This document shows, piece after piece, positions 37,602 to 47,009 of a DNA stretch of 64,000 nt (positions are counted from its first letter, which is position 1; the number at the start of each line of letters is the position of its first letter). Location of the stretch: NCBI GenBank assembly GCA_003216355.1, contig QCIX01000002.1, forward strand, positions 1 through 64,000, in the 5' to 3' direction. The notes below the pieces were generated by a model, which was given only the letters and a program-made list of their open reading frames with translations, was not told the origin of the DNA and ran no database searches. Origin of the DNA: Prochlorococcus sp. AG-402-N23 (GTDB taxonomy: Bacteria > Cyanobacteriota > Cyanobacteriia > PCC-6307 > Cyanobiaceae). A program made the position numbers and the translations under genes.

Positions 37602-37636
37602 ATAAACTATCTTCCAATTAGGTAGTTTATTTTTTC
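37602..37636 (+). promoter_or_regulatory. Terminator-like hairpin plus T-tract in the antiporter leader
   Basis: ATAAACTATC-TTCCAATTA-GGTAGTTTAT followed by TTTTTC, ~12-18 nt before the ATG at 37648. Confidence 0.45.
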
Positions 37637-37647
37637 TCTAATTTTAA

Positions 37648-39015
37648 ATGTATTCCTTACTTGCTGAATTAAGTGCGCATGATTTAGAAGTTGCTGAAAC
37701 GTTGATAGGAGTTATAAGGTTTCTATTGATATTTTTAGCTGCAAGAGCATTAGCAGAAGTCTTAGTAAGACTAAGTTTGCCAACGATAGTAGGTGAGCTT
37801 CTTGCAGGAGTTGTAATAGGGGCATCAGGATTCCATTTGTTGATACCACCCTCAGCTGGAACTGAGTTAAATGAAGGACTTGTGAATGTTATTAGCTCAT
37901 TAGCGTCAATCCCCCCAGAAGCTGTACCTGATGTTTATTTCGAAAGTTTTCCATCCCTCCAAGCAGTAGCAACTCTAGGGTTATATGCTCTTTTATTTTT
38001 AACAGGATTAGAAAGTGAGTTAGAGGAATTAGTAGCTGTCGGAGCTCAGGCTTTTACTGTTGCTATGGCTGGTGTAATTTTACCGTTTGCCTTTGGTACT
38101 CTTGGACTAATGTTTTTTTTTCAAGTAGATCTAATTCCAGCAGTTTTTGCAGGAGCATCTATGACAGCAACAAGTATAGGAATTACTGCAAGTGTTTTTG
38201 GTGAGTTGGGATATTTAAAAACTAGAGAAGGACAGATTGTTATTGGAGCGGCTGTTTTAGATGATATTTTGGGTATTGTTATTCTTGCAGTTGTAGTAGC
38301 CCTTGCCGCAGGAGGTTCTTTAGAAATTGCTCCTATCGTTAAATTAGTTGCAGCAGCTGTAGTATTTGTTATTGCTGCTATAGCATTAAGTCGAACAGCA
38401 GCTCCAGGTTTTGATTGGTTATTAGATAGATTAAAGGCACCTGGAGCAGTAGTGGTAGCTTCTTTTGTGATACTTGTTTTGTGTTGTTTCGTGGCAACAG
38501 CTATTGGATTGGAAGCAGCTTTAGGTGCTTTTGCAGCTGGATTAATTCTTAGTAGTTCTAAAAATAATCACGCAATTCAACAATCGGTTTTACCTTTAGT
38601 TTCCTTATTCGCAACTATTTTTTTCGTATTAGTAGGAGCTGGAATGGATCTATCAGTTATAAATCCACTTGATCCAACAAGTAGGTCAGCTCTTGTAGTT
38701 GCAGGATTTTTATTAGTTGTAGCAATTATTGGTAAAATTGCAGCTGGATGGGTATTTTCAAGCGATAAACCTACAAATAGACTAGTTGTAGGTTTAGGTA
38801 TGATGCCTAGAGGAGAGGTTGGTTTAATTTTCCTTGGACTAGGAACAAGTGCTAAGTTGTTAACTCCTTCTCTTGAAGCAGCTATTTTATTAATGGTTAT
38901 TGGAACTACATTTCTTGCACCTGTTCTCTTGAGAATTGTTCTAAAAGATAAACCCCCAAATGATGGCAATAAAATTTCAGATGATGTTGCAGCAGATCCT
39001 GTTGGTCTTCTTTAG
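37648..39015 (+). CDS. Na+/H+ (CPA2-type) antiporter
   Basis: Multi-TM; LPTIVGELLAGVVIGASGF; GAAVLDDILGIVIL; GLGMMPRGEVGLIF. Confidence 0.9.
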   Translation: MYSLLAELSAHDLEVAETLIGVIRFLLIFLAARALAEVLVRLSLPTIVGELLAGVVIGASGFHLLIPPSAGTELNEGLVNVISSLASIPPEAVPDVYFESFPSLQAVATLGLYALLFLTGLESELEELVAVGAQAFTVAMAGVILPFAFGTLGLMFFFQVDLIPAVFAGASMTATSIGITASVFGELGYLKTREGQIVIGAAVLDDILGIVILAVVVALAAGGSLEIAPIVKLVAAAVVFVIAAIALSRTAAPGFDWLLDRLKAPGAVVVASFVILVLCCFVATAIGLEAALGAFAAGLILSSSKNNHAIQQSVLPLVSLFATIFFVLVGAGMDLSVINPLDPTSRSALVVAGFLLVVAIIGKIAAGWVFSSDKPTNRLVVGLGMMPRGEVGLIFLGLGTSAKLLTPSLEAAILLMVIGTTFLAPVLLRIVLKDKPPNDGNKISDDVAADPVGLL

Positions 39016-39058
39016 GAAATAAGTTTATTAGAATCAACCAACATAGAATTTTCAATAA

Positions 39059-39958
39059 ATGGAAAAATCAGCTCTGATAGATAGCGATGTTAATTATGAC
39101 TGGAATTTTTTAAATTACCCAATACACACTATTTCTGCTAAGCCTGAGCAAACATCAAAAGAATGTGCAATTTTATTAATTCATGGTTTCGGTGCCTCTA
39201 CGGATCATTGGAGATTTAACATCCCTATTTTGAGTAGCAAATATGAAGTTCATGCAATGGATCTTCTCGGTTTTGGAAAAAGTCCTAAGCCCAAAGATGT
39301 TGAATACTCAGGATCTCTATGGAAAGATCAGGTTGTTGCTTATGTACAAGAAAAAATAAAAAAACCCACAATTGTTGTTGGAAATTCATTAGGTGGTTAT
39401 GCAGCATTAGCAGCTGGTGCAGAATTAAATGAGCTAAATGCAGGAGTGATATTACTTAATGCTGCTGGATATTTTAGTGAAGAAAAAACTATCAAAAAGA
39501 ATATGTTGCAAACTTCAATTGAAACAGTTGCTGGAATATTTTTGAAAAATATTGTTCTTCAACGTTTGATTTTTGAGAATATGAGAAATCCAAAAAATAT
39601 TAAAAAAACTTTAAATCAAGTTTATGTTGATAAAAAAAATGTTGATGATTTTTTAGTTGAGTCAATAAGAAAGCCTTCGCTAGATTATGGAGCTTTTAAT
39701 GTTTTTAGAAGTGTATTTAACCCATCAGGTCCTCAGGGATTGCCGTTGGATAAGTTGTTCGCAAAACTCGATTCACCATTATTACTGCTCTGGGGAGGCA
39801 AAGATCCTTGGATGAATACTCCAAAGAAAAGAAATCTTTATAAAAAATTTACACCAAAGAATACAAAAGAAATCATTCTTGATGCGGGACATTGTCCTCA
39901 TGATGAGATACCTGAATTAGTTAATCAGCATATTTTGGATTGGGTGAGTTCTCTTTAA
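39059..39958 (+). CDS. Alpha/beta hydrolase (similar to 10575..11489)
   Basis: LLIHGFGASTDHWRFN, VGNSLGGYAALAAGAE, DAGHCPHDEIPE. Confidence 0.87.
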   Translation: MEKSALIDSDVNYDWNFLNYPIHTISAKPEQTSKECAILLIHGFGASTDHWRFNIPILSSKYEVHAMDLLGFGKSPKPKDVEYSGSLWKDQVVAYVQEKIKKPTIVVGNSLGGYAALAAGAELNELNAGVILLNAAGYFSEEKTIKKNMLQTSIETVAGIFLKNIVLQRLIFENMRNPKNIKKTLNQVYVDKKNVDDFLVESIRKPSLDYGAFNVFRSVFNPSGPQGLPLDKLFAKLDSPLLLLWGGKDPWMNTPKKRNLYKKFTPKNTKEIILDAGHCPHDEIPELVNQHILDWVSSL

Positions 39959-39967
39959 CTAACAATT

Positions 39968-40822
39968 GTGCAAATTAATTTATTTAATAAAGATCTAGGA
40001 ATTTTTGTCTTTCAGTTAGATCAAAAAAACTATATTAAATTTTGTCCTGGAAGAGGTGGTGTTATTACAAATTGGGTTTCGGATGGTAAAGAGATACTTT
40101 ATTTCGATGAAAAAAGATTTATGGATAAGACAAAAAGTATTAGGGGTGGTATTCCAATTCTTTTCCCTATTTGCGGAAATCTCAATACTTCTAGTTCAGT
40201 ATTTGGAAATGAGTATTTGCAGCTAACACAACATGGTTTCGCTAGGGATTTGCAATGGCAACACTCTTTTAATGAAAATGAAAAATCTTTATGCTTATTT
40301 TTAAATGAATCTAAAAAAACTAAAAAATATTATCCTTTCGATTTCGAACTAAGAATTGAAGTTAACTTAAAAATTAATTCTTTAGAATTTGAAATTACAA
40401 TCCATAATAAAACAGACTTTGCTATGCCTACAAATTTTGGTTTGCATCCTTATTTTAATGTTTCAGATTTCAAAAATTTAGAGTTTATTGATAATCCACT
40501 TAATTGTCAGGATCAAGAAAGAAACATTATAAGTAATACTTTGGATGAATTAAACAAAATTAATTTAGGAGTTGATCTACTTATGTATACTTCCGGCAGA
40601 AGCTCTTTTCGAGATAAAATTTTTAAAAGACAGGTAACTTTAAATCATCCATATCCTTTTGATTTAGGAGTTATTTGGAGTGATCCTCCAAGAAGAATGA
40701 TATGTCTCGAACCTTGGACTAGTCCCCGAAATTCTTTTGTTGATGGATTTAGAAACATTACGATTCCTTCAAATGATAGTAAAAGGTTAAATGCCTCAAT
40801 ACAAATAAAATCTCTTAAGTAA
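39968..40822 (+). CDS. Aldose 1-epimerase-like protein (GTG start)
   Basis: RGGIPILFPICGN; LTQHGFARDLQW; PTNFGLHPYFNV. Confidence 0.85.
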   Translation: MQINLFNKDLGIFVFQLDQKNYIKFCPGRGGVITNWVSDGKEILYFDEKRFMDKTKSIRGGIPILFPICGNLNTSSSVFGNEYLQLTQHGFARDLQWQHSFNENEKSLCLFLNESKKTKKYYPFDFELRIEVNLKINSLEFEITIHNKTDFAMPTNFGLHPYFNVSDFKNLEFIDNPLNCQDQERNIISNTLDELNKINLGVDLLMYTSGRSSFRDKIFKRQVTLNHPYPFDLGVIWSDPPRRMICLEPWTSPRNSFVDGFRNITIPSNDSKRLNASIQIKSLK

Positions 40823-40835
40823 TTATGCAATACTT

Positions 40836-42185
40836 ATGAAATTTGTTGTTATTGATGATGATCCCACAGGCTCTCAAACTGTTCACGACTGCTTATTACT
40901 GCTTAAGTGGGACTGTTCAACTTTAGTCAAAGGTTTTGAATCTAAATCTAATTTATTTTTTATTTTGGGTAATACAAGGTCACTATCGGAAAATGATGCG
41001 AAATTAACAATAGAGGAAATTTGCAAAAATCTTAAAACTGTAATTGCTTCTCAAGCCTATGAAGAAGAAATTATTTTTATAAGTAGAGGAGACTCTACTC
41101 TTCGAGGCCATAACTATTTAGAGCCAAGTGTCCTAAATAGTTGCTTAGGTCCTTTTGATGCTACTTTTCATATTCCAGCTTTCATAGAGGGTAAAAGATT
41201 AACAATTAATGGATCACATTTTGTTGATAAAACCCCTATAAGTCAAACAATTTTTGCAACAGATAAAATTTTTGGATATGAGACAAGTAATGTCAAGAAT
41301 CTTTTATTTCAGCAGAGTAAATCGCAAATAAATTTTGAAGATATTCAAAATCTTTTATTGTCAGATATCGAAATGCTTAATGACGAAGAAAATAATATTG
41401 TATTTAAAGCATTAAAGAACTTGAAGAATAATAAACATGTAATTGTAGATGTAGAAAATTATTCTCAACTAAAAAAATTTTCTTTAGTAATTAAAAAATT
41501 AATTAAACAAAAAAAATTCCTTTTTCGAACTGCAGCAAGTTTTATAAGTTCAATTTCTGAGAAAAAAAGTGTCTCTCAGAATGAAATATTTTTCTCTAAT
41601 TTAAGAATAAGAAATAAAGAAAAGAGTGTTCTTCCAGGACTGATAATTGTTGGATCATATGTAGAACTTTCAACAATACAATTGAATAATTTATTAGAAA
41701 TAAGTAATTGTAATCCAGTTGAATTAGACGTTTTTGAATTCTTTAAAATTACTTCATCAGATAATAATCAGAAGCGAAGGAATTTGTATAAAAATAAATT
41801 TTTGAAAGAAATTAGATTGTCTTTTGAGAAAGGAAAAACCCCTGTTTTGTTTACTTCAAGAACATTGATGTCCTTAGATTCTTCCGAACTATTTAATTTT
41901 TATAATTTACTTGCTTTTTTTATTGCTGAATTAGTCGCAGATTTGAAGTATGAAATAGGATATTTGATTTCAAAAGGTGGAATAACAACAAATTTGATTC
42001 TTAGTAAAGGACTTAATGCAGATTATGTTTATCTTGAAGGGCAGATTTTAACTGGCATTTCAGTAGTGACTTACAATCTAAAAAATGGCGAAAAACTTCC
42101 TATTGTTACTCATCCTGGAAACATTGGCACCAAAGATTCACTGGTTAAAATTTGGAAAGTTTTTGAAAATAAAAATAATTTTTAA
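40836..42185 (+). CDS. Four-carbon acid sugar kinase-like protein (DUF1537/OtnK family)
   Basis: N-terminal VVIDDDPTGSQTVHDCLLLLKWD; SRGDSTLRGH; C-terminal SKGGITTNLILSKGLN and THPGNIGTKDSL. Confidence 0.8.
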   Translation: MKFVVIDDDPTGSQTVHDCLLLLKWDCSTLVKGFESKSNLFFILGNTRSLSENDAKLTIEEICKNLKTVIASQAYEEEIIFISRGDSTLRGHNYLEPSVLNSCLGPFDATFHIPAFIEGKRLTINGSHFVDKTPISQTIFATDKIFGYETSNVKNLLFQQSKSQINFEDIQNLLLSDIEMLNDEENNIVFKALKNLKNNKHVIVDVENYSQLKKFSLVIKKLIKQKKFLFRTAASFISSISEKKSVSQNEIFFSNLRIRNKEKSVLPGLIIVGSYVELSTIQLNNLLEISNCNPVELDVFEFFKITSSDNNQKRRNLYKNKFLKEIRLSFEKGKTPVLFTSRTLMSLDSSELFNFYNLLAFFIAELVADLKYEIGYLISKGGITTNLILSKGLNADYVYLEGQILTGISVVTYNLKNGEKLPIVTHPGNIGTKDSLVKIWKVFENKNNF

Positions 42186-42187
42186 AA

Positions 42188-43612
42188 TTAGAAATTTGAG
42201 ATAATTTCTTCAGCAAAACTGCTGCAGGATAAGGGTTCTACTTTTGGTTCCATTAAGCGTGCTAGATCATAGGTGACTTTTTTTTGCTCTATTGCCTTAC
42301 TTAAACCATTAGTAACTAACTTAGCTGCCTCATCCCAACCAAAATATTCAAGCATCATTACACCACTAAGAATTACTGAACCTGGATTAATCTTATTTAA
42401 GCCTGCATGTTTTGGCGCAGTACCGTGCGTAGCTTCGAAAATTGCTGCATTATCTCCAATATTTGCACCAGGAGCCATACCTAGGCCACCAACAATTGCT
42501 GCAGCTGCATCAGAAACATAGTCTCCATTGAGATTTAAGGTTGCAAGAATTGAATATTCTTGAGGCCTAGTTTGTATTTGTTGAAATATACTATCAGCTA
42601 TCCGATCATCAACAAGAATAAGTTCTTTCCATTTTCCATCTCCGTGAGAATTTGATATTGATGCAATAACTTCTTTAATTTCTTCGCAAATGAATGCTTT
42701 TTTGTTATTTGTAAGCTTGTCAAAACCTGGTTCAATTTTTCGAGCATTATTTTCAATTGTAATTTCTGGATTTTTCTGAATATTATCTAAAATCCAGCTC
42801 TCTCTTTCTGTGATGCAATCTTCTCTAAATTCATTTACTGCTAATTCATATCCCCAATCTCTAAATGCACCTTCTGTATATTTCATAATATTCCCTTTAT
42901 GTACAAGAGTCACATGCCTTTTATTTCCTGATAATCTTTTGGCATGTTCAATAGCTTTTCTAATATGCCTTTGGCTACCAGATTTACTCACCGGTTTTAT
43001 TCCAATACCTGATCCGTTTGGTATAGATCTATTTTTTAAATTTTTACTTTTTGGTATGACAACGTTATTTAAGTGATTAATTAATTCAAGACAATTATTA
43101 TCCTCCGCTTCCCATTCAATTCCCATGTAGATATCCTCAGTATTTTCTCTATAAACAATAACGTCTAAATTTTGGGGATTTTTGTGAGGGCTTGGAGTCC
43201 CTGAATAATATTTGCATGGTCTAACACAGCTATATAAATCAAATATTTGTCTTAATGCAACATTCAGAGATCTAATACCTCCACCGATGGGGGTCGTTAA
43301 AGGTCCTTTGATGGCTACACCAAAGTGTTTGATTGCTTCAATAGTATCTTGAGGGAGGTAGTTATATGTTCCATAAAGTTCACAAGCTTCATCGCCTGCA
43401 TAGACTTTAAACCAATTAATTTTTCTTTCATCTCCATAGCTTTTTTTAATAGCTGAATCGAGAACGATTTGAGTTGCAGGCCAAATATCAACTCCAGTAC
43501 CATCACCCCTAATAAATGGGACAATTGGATTATTAGGAACATTAGGTTTGCCTTGATTAAAAGTTATTATCTCGCCTTCATTAGGTAAAGTTAATTTTTC
43601 AAATTTTGGCAT
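42188..43612 (-). CDS. icd: NADP-dependent isocitrate dehydrogenase
   Basis: PFIRGDGTGVDIWPA; REN(T)EDIYMGIEWEA; GTAPKHAGLNKINPGSVILS. Confidence 0.97.
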   Translation of the reverse strand: MPKFEKLTLPNEGEIITFNQGKPNVPNNPIVPFIRGDGTGVDIWPATQIVLDSAIKKSYGDERKINWFKVYAGDEACELYGTYNYLPQDTIEAIKHFGVAIKGPLTTPIGGGIRSLNVALRQIFDLYSCVRPCKYYSGTPSPHKNPQNLDVIVYRENTEDIYMGIEWEAEDNNCLELINHLNNVVIPKSKNLKNRSIPNGSGIGIKPVSKSGSQRHIRKAIEHAKRLSGNKRHVTLVHKGNIMKYTEGAFRDWGYELAVNEFREDCITERESWILDNIQKNPEITIENNARKIEPGFDKLTNNKKAFICEEIKEVIASISNSHGDGKWKELILVDDRIADSIFQQIQTRPQEYSILATLNLNGDYVSDAAAAIVGGLGMAPGANIGDNAAIFEATHGTAPKHAGLNKINPGSVILSGVMMLEYFGWDEAAKLVTNGLSKAIEQKKVTYDLARLMEPKVEPLSCSSFAEEIISNF

Positions 43613-43627
43613 AGCATTGAATTAATA

Positions 43628-43678
43628 AAAGATAACTCATTGAAGTTCCTCGTATTGTAATTTGCGATGAGTTATTTT
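43628..43678. promoter_or_regulatory. Long inverted repeat between icd and the divergent gene at 43.7 kb
   Basis: AAGATAACTCATTG ... CGATGAGTTATTTT, 14 pairs with two G-T wobbles. Confidence 0.45.
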
Positions 43679-43727
43679 CTTTAAAACCTAGAAATTTATT
43701 ATTCAAATGTGAATAGAGAATAGTTTA

Positions 43728-44255
43728 TTGATCAGCATTTCAACATCTTTATTAAAAGAAAAAGTAGTTAATAAGCAAGTTAAAGCAAATTATGTCATTT
43801 TCAAAAAAAATACTCAGCTACTTATGAATGCGAGTTCAAATGTAAGTAATGTTGAAATAGCTAATAAAATTGCTTCCACTGCAGCTTTGTTTCGGAAATA
43901 TTTTCCAGATGCAAGCGTAAACTTTAGTCCCTGGGACAATTCAAATAATGAATCCATGCAAGATACTATTGATTTTGCGTTTCATTTTCCTGGTTGGAGT
44001 CCTCTAATTGAATGTAGAGCAATACTTTTACAATTAAGAATTGAAAATGATAATAATGGCAGAGTTCCGAAATTGTTGGGAATAATAATGCGAGGTATGA
44101 TTGTTCCCTCCGAGAGATGGAGAGTGGCTACCATCGGTGATTGGGAAATGACTGGTACTCATCTACCGCAAAAGGAACAAAAAGATAACCTGTTTTTGGT
44201 TTGTAAAGAACTTTATAAGCTATTCTCTAAAACATCCGCTGGTAACAAAAATTAG
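43728..44255 (+). CDS. Hypothetical protein (true start may be ATG near 43824)
   Basis: 175-aa ORF, coding-like, upstream of ho1. Confidence 0.7.
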   Translation: MISISTSLLKEKVVNKQVKANYVIFKKNTQLLMNASSNVSNVEIANKIASTAALFRKYFPDASVNFSPWDNSNNESMQDTIDFAFHFPGWSPLIECRAILLQLRIENDNNGRVPKLLGIIMRGMIVPSERWRVATIGDWEMTGTHLPQKEQKDNLFLVCKELYKLFSKTSAGNKN

Positions 44256-44312
44256 CTGTTTTATGTTTTTTCCTTGTAGATTAAATACACTTACAAAAAT
44301 AATTCAAAATAT

Positions 44313-45023
44313 ATGGCAGTTGCTCTTGCAGGACAATTAAGAGAAGGGACAAAAAAATCCCATACTATGGCAGAAAATACTGGCTTTGTGGCTTGTTTTT
44401 TAAAAGGAGTTGTTGAAAAAAAATCTTATAGAAAATTAATTAGTGATTTATATTTTGTTTATGAAGCTATGGAAGAAGAAATTGAAAGACTGGTCAATGA
44501 GGAACATCCCGTAATAAAACCTATAGGTTTTAAATCATTATTCAGGAAAGAAACTCTTGTAAATGATCTTAAATTTTATTTTGGTGAAAACTGGAAGAAT
44601 CAAATTAATATTTCTCATTCAGCAAAAGAATATGTTGAAAGAATCCGAGAGGTCGCTAAAAATTCACCAGAGCTCTTAGTTGGTCACCACTACACTCGCT
44701 ATATAGGAGATTTATCTGGGGGGCAAATCTTGAAAAGGATCGCTAAAAAAGCATTAAATTTACAGGGAAATGATGGTTTAAATTTTTATGAGTTTGAATT
44801 AATTGCTGATGAAAAGAAATTCAAGGAAGAATATTCCCTTACTTTGAATCAACTTCCAATAAATCAAAAGACGGCTGATCAAATTATTGATGAAGCTAAT
44901 CAAGCTTTTACTTACAATATGAAAATGTTTAAGGAGCTTGAAGGTAACTTGATTGCTGTTTTAGGTAAGATTGTATTCAATTACATTACAAAAAAAGTTA
45001 GGAAAGGAAGTACCGAGACCTAA
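44313..45023 (+). CDS. ho1: Heme oxygenase (biliverdin-forming)
   Basis: [52 protein letters not shown]. Confidence 0.96.
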   Translation: MAVALAGQLREGTKKSHTMAENTGFVACFLKGVVEKKSYRKLISDLYFVYEAMEEEIERLVNEEHPVIKPIGFKSLFRKETLVNDLKFYFGENWKNQINISHSAKEYVERIREVAKNSPELLVGHHYTRYIGDLSGGQILKRIAKKALNLQGNDGLNFYEFELIADEKKFKEEYSLTLNQLPINQKTADQIIDEANQAFTYNMKMFKELEGNLIAVLGKIVFNYITKKVRKGSTET

Positions 45024-45028
45024 TATTT

Positions 45029-45739
45029 ATGTTTGATTCATTAGTTGATTTCCTTAAAACCAATATTGATGAATTAAATGGAAATGAAGTACAAATATCT
45101 AGTGAATTCAAAGAACATCACAATGAAGACTCAAAATATATTATTAAAAATTGGCTTTTTTCATCTCCCGAATATAGAAAGTGGCGAATAACAAGATTAG
45201 ATGGTGGCAAAAAATTACAAGTATTTAATACGGTCGCATATCCTAATTTTGATAGTGAATCGCCTATTTTAGGAGCTGATATTTTATGGTTTGGAACTTC
45301 TCAAAAGTTATTAGCAATACTTGATTATCAACCTTTAATTCAAGAAAGCAAATATCTTGAAAAATATTGTTCAAGTTTAGGAAGTATTAAGAAAAAATAT
45401 TCTGCATTTGATAATAATAAAATGAAGAATATATATGATTCAAAAAAGTATTTTTCCCCATGGGTGATTATATGTAGAGGAAATAAATTAAATCTTGATA
45501 GAGATTTAAATAATATATTCCATTCATTTGTAAATAATTATTTGAACATTTATAAATCGAATCCTGTTAATCAATTTTTAAATGCAGAAGAAATAAAGAT
45601 TAACCAAATTAAATATGATAAGTACAGTTTTGAAAAAGACCCTGCAGATAAATTGTTTAAATCTTTTTTTGGAGAAAAATGGACAAAAAAATTTATCAAT
45701 AAATTTCTATTTACATTAAATAAAGAGATTATTCACTGA
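45029..45739 (+). CDS. pebA: 15,16-dihydrobiliverdin:ferredoxin oxidoreductase
   Basis: FDBR-like: [37 protein letters not shown]; operon context. Confidence 0.88.
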   Translation: MFDSLVDFLKTNIDELNGNEVQISSEFKEHHNEDSKYIIKNWLFSSPEYRKWRITRLDGGKKLQVFNTVAYPNFDSESPILGADILWFGTSQKLLAILDYQPLIQESKYLEKYCSSLGSIKKKYSAFDNNKMKNIYDSKKYFSPWVIICRGNKLNLDRDLNNIFHSFVNNYLNIYKSNPVNQFLNAEEIKINQIKYDKYSFEKDPADKLFKSFFGEKWTKKFINKFLFTLNKEIIH

Positions 45740-46501
45740 ATGTTAATACAAGATACTATTTTTTACAGGCCAGATTGGAGATGGCATAATTTTTTAAAAT
45801 ATTTAACAAATAATTTAATTAAATATAACTGTTTAGAAAAAACAATACCCTCGGAATATTCTTATAAAAATTCAACTTATGGTTCAAAAAAAGCAAAAAA
45901 AAATGTGAATCTATCTACTTGGGGTGTAACGCATAAAAAAAGAATTAAATTGGCAAGGGCAGTTTGTATAAATAGTCCAAATTATTCTGTTTTAAATTTT
46001 TTAATTATTCCTAATACTATTTATAACGTCCCATTTTTTGGAGTGGATTTTGTTTCTCTACCTAATAGTTATTTATTAGTGTTAGATTTTCAGCCTTCAT
46101 TAAAAATACAAAATCAATACAATAATGAGTTATTAGAAAAACTTATAAAACTCAAAAATCATTGTCATTCATCACTCCCATTAGCTGAAAAAATGTCTTC
46201 GGATGTAGCTAGATTTTTTTCTCCAGGAGTAATATGGTCAAAATTACCAAAAGAAGAAAGAAGTGATTTTTTAATTACTAATCAGCTCCATAACTCATTT
46301 AAAGAATATCTTGATTTGTATTTGGAAATTCTTTTCGAAAGCAAAGAAGTCAATATTGAACTTCAAAAAGAATTAATAAACGGTCAAAATAATTACTTGA
46401 ATTATAGAAGAGATAACGATCCAGCAAGGCCAATGTTGTCGAGTTTGTTTGGTAAAGAATTTACTGAATCTTTAATTGAAGAAGTTTTATTTACTACTTA
46501 A
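45740..46501 (+). CDS. pebB: Phycoerythrobilin:ferredoxin oxidoreductase
   Basis: FDBR-like: [39 protein letters not shown]; adjacent to pebA. Confidence 0.88.
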   Translation: MLIQDTIFYRPDWRWHNFLKYLTNNLIKYNCLEKTIPSEYSYKNSTYGSKKAKKNVNLSTWGVTHKKRIKLARAVCINSPNYSVLNFLIIPNTIYNVPFFGVDFVSLPNSYLLVLDFQPSLKIQNQYNNELLEKLIKLKNHCHSSLPLAEKMSSDVARFFSPGVIWSKLPKEERSDFLITNQLHNSFKEYLDLYLEILFESKEVNIELQKELINGQNNYLNYRRDNDPARPMLSSLFGKEFTESLIEEVLFTT

Positions 46502-46533
46502 AAGTCTTATAATCTATTGGAATTTGAAATCAT

Positions 46534-47007
46534 ATGAATAAAATTTCTGTTCTTTTTGTATGTTTGGGAAATATTTGTAGGTCTCCTGCAGCAGAGGCTA
46601 TTTTTATAAGTCTACTTGAAAAGAAGGGATTAACCGATGGCTTTATTGTAGATTCTGCTGGAACTGGGAGTTGGCATATTGGGAAAAAAGCTGACTCTAG
46701 GATGAGAATTGCGGCAGAAAGAAGAGATATAAATATCTTAAGCAGGGCTCGTCAAATTACTAGTAAAGATTTTGACGAATTTAACTATATTCTTGCGATG
46801 GACGATTCAAATTTTAGAAATATTCAAGATCTAAAAAATAGAACAGCTTCAACTGGTTTTGCATCAATAAAAAAAATACAAGACTATAGATCAGTTTTTA
46901 ATGAGCAAGAAGTTCCTGACCCATATTTTGGAGGTGATGAGGGCTTCGATTATGTCCTTGATATTTTAGAAGACTCTGTAAACGGTTTTTTGGAAAGTAT
47001 TTCTTGA
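46534..47007 (+). CDS. Low-molecular-weight protein-tyrosine phosphatase
   Basis: VLFVCLGNICRSPAAEAIF P-loop; VPDPYFGGDEGFD. Confidence 0.94.
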   Translation: MNKISVLFVCLGNICRSPAAEAIFISLLEKKGLTDGFIVDSAGTGSWHIGKKADSRMRIAAERRDINILSRARQITSKDFDEFNYILAMDDSNFRNIQDLKNRTASTGFASIKKIQDYRSVFNEQEVPDPYFGGDEGFDYVLDILEDSVNGFLESIS

Positions 47008-47009
47008 AT

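Noticed and set aside
42273-43076. Antisense ORFs opposite icd (82 and 88 aa)
   Set aside because: Shadow ORFs of a conserved CDS; no family resemblance. The same applies to antisense ORFs opposite gyrB, mgtE, mreB, tkt, glgP and trpE.
43315-43542. 75-aa minus-strand ORF in a shifted frame within icd
   Set aside because: Alternate frame of a well-supported gene; no independent support.
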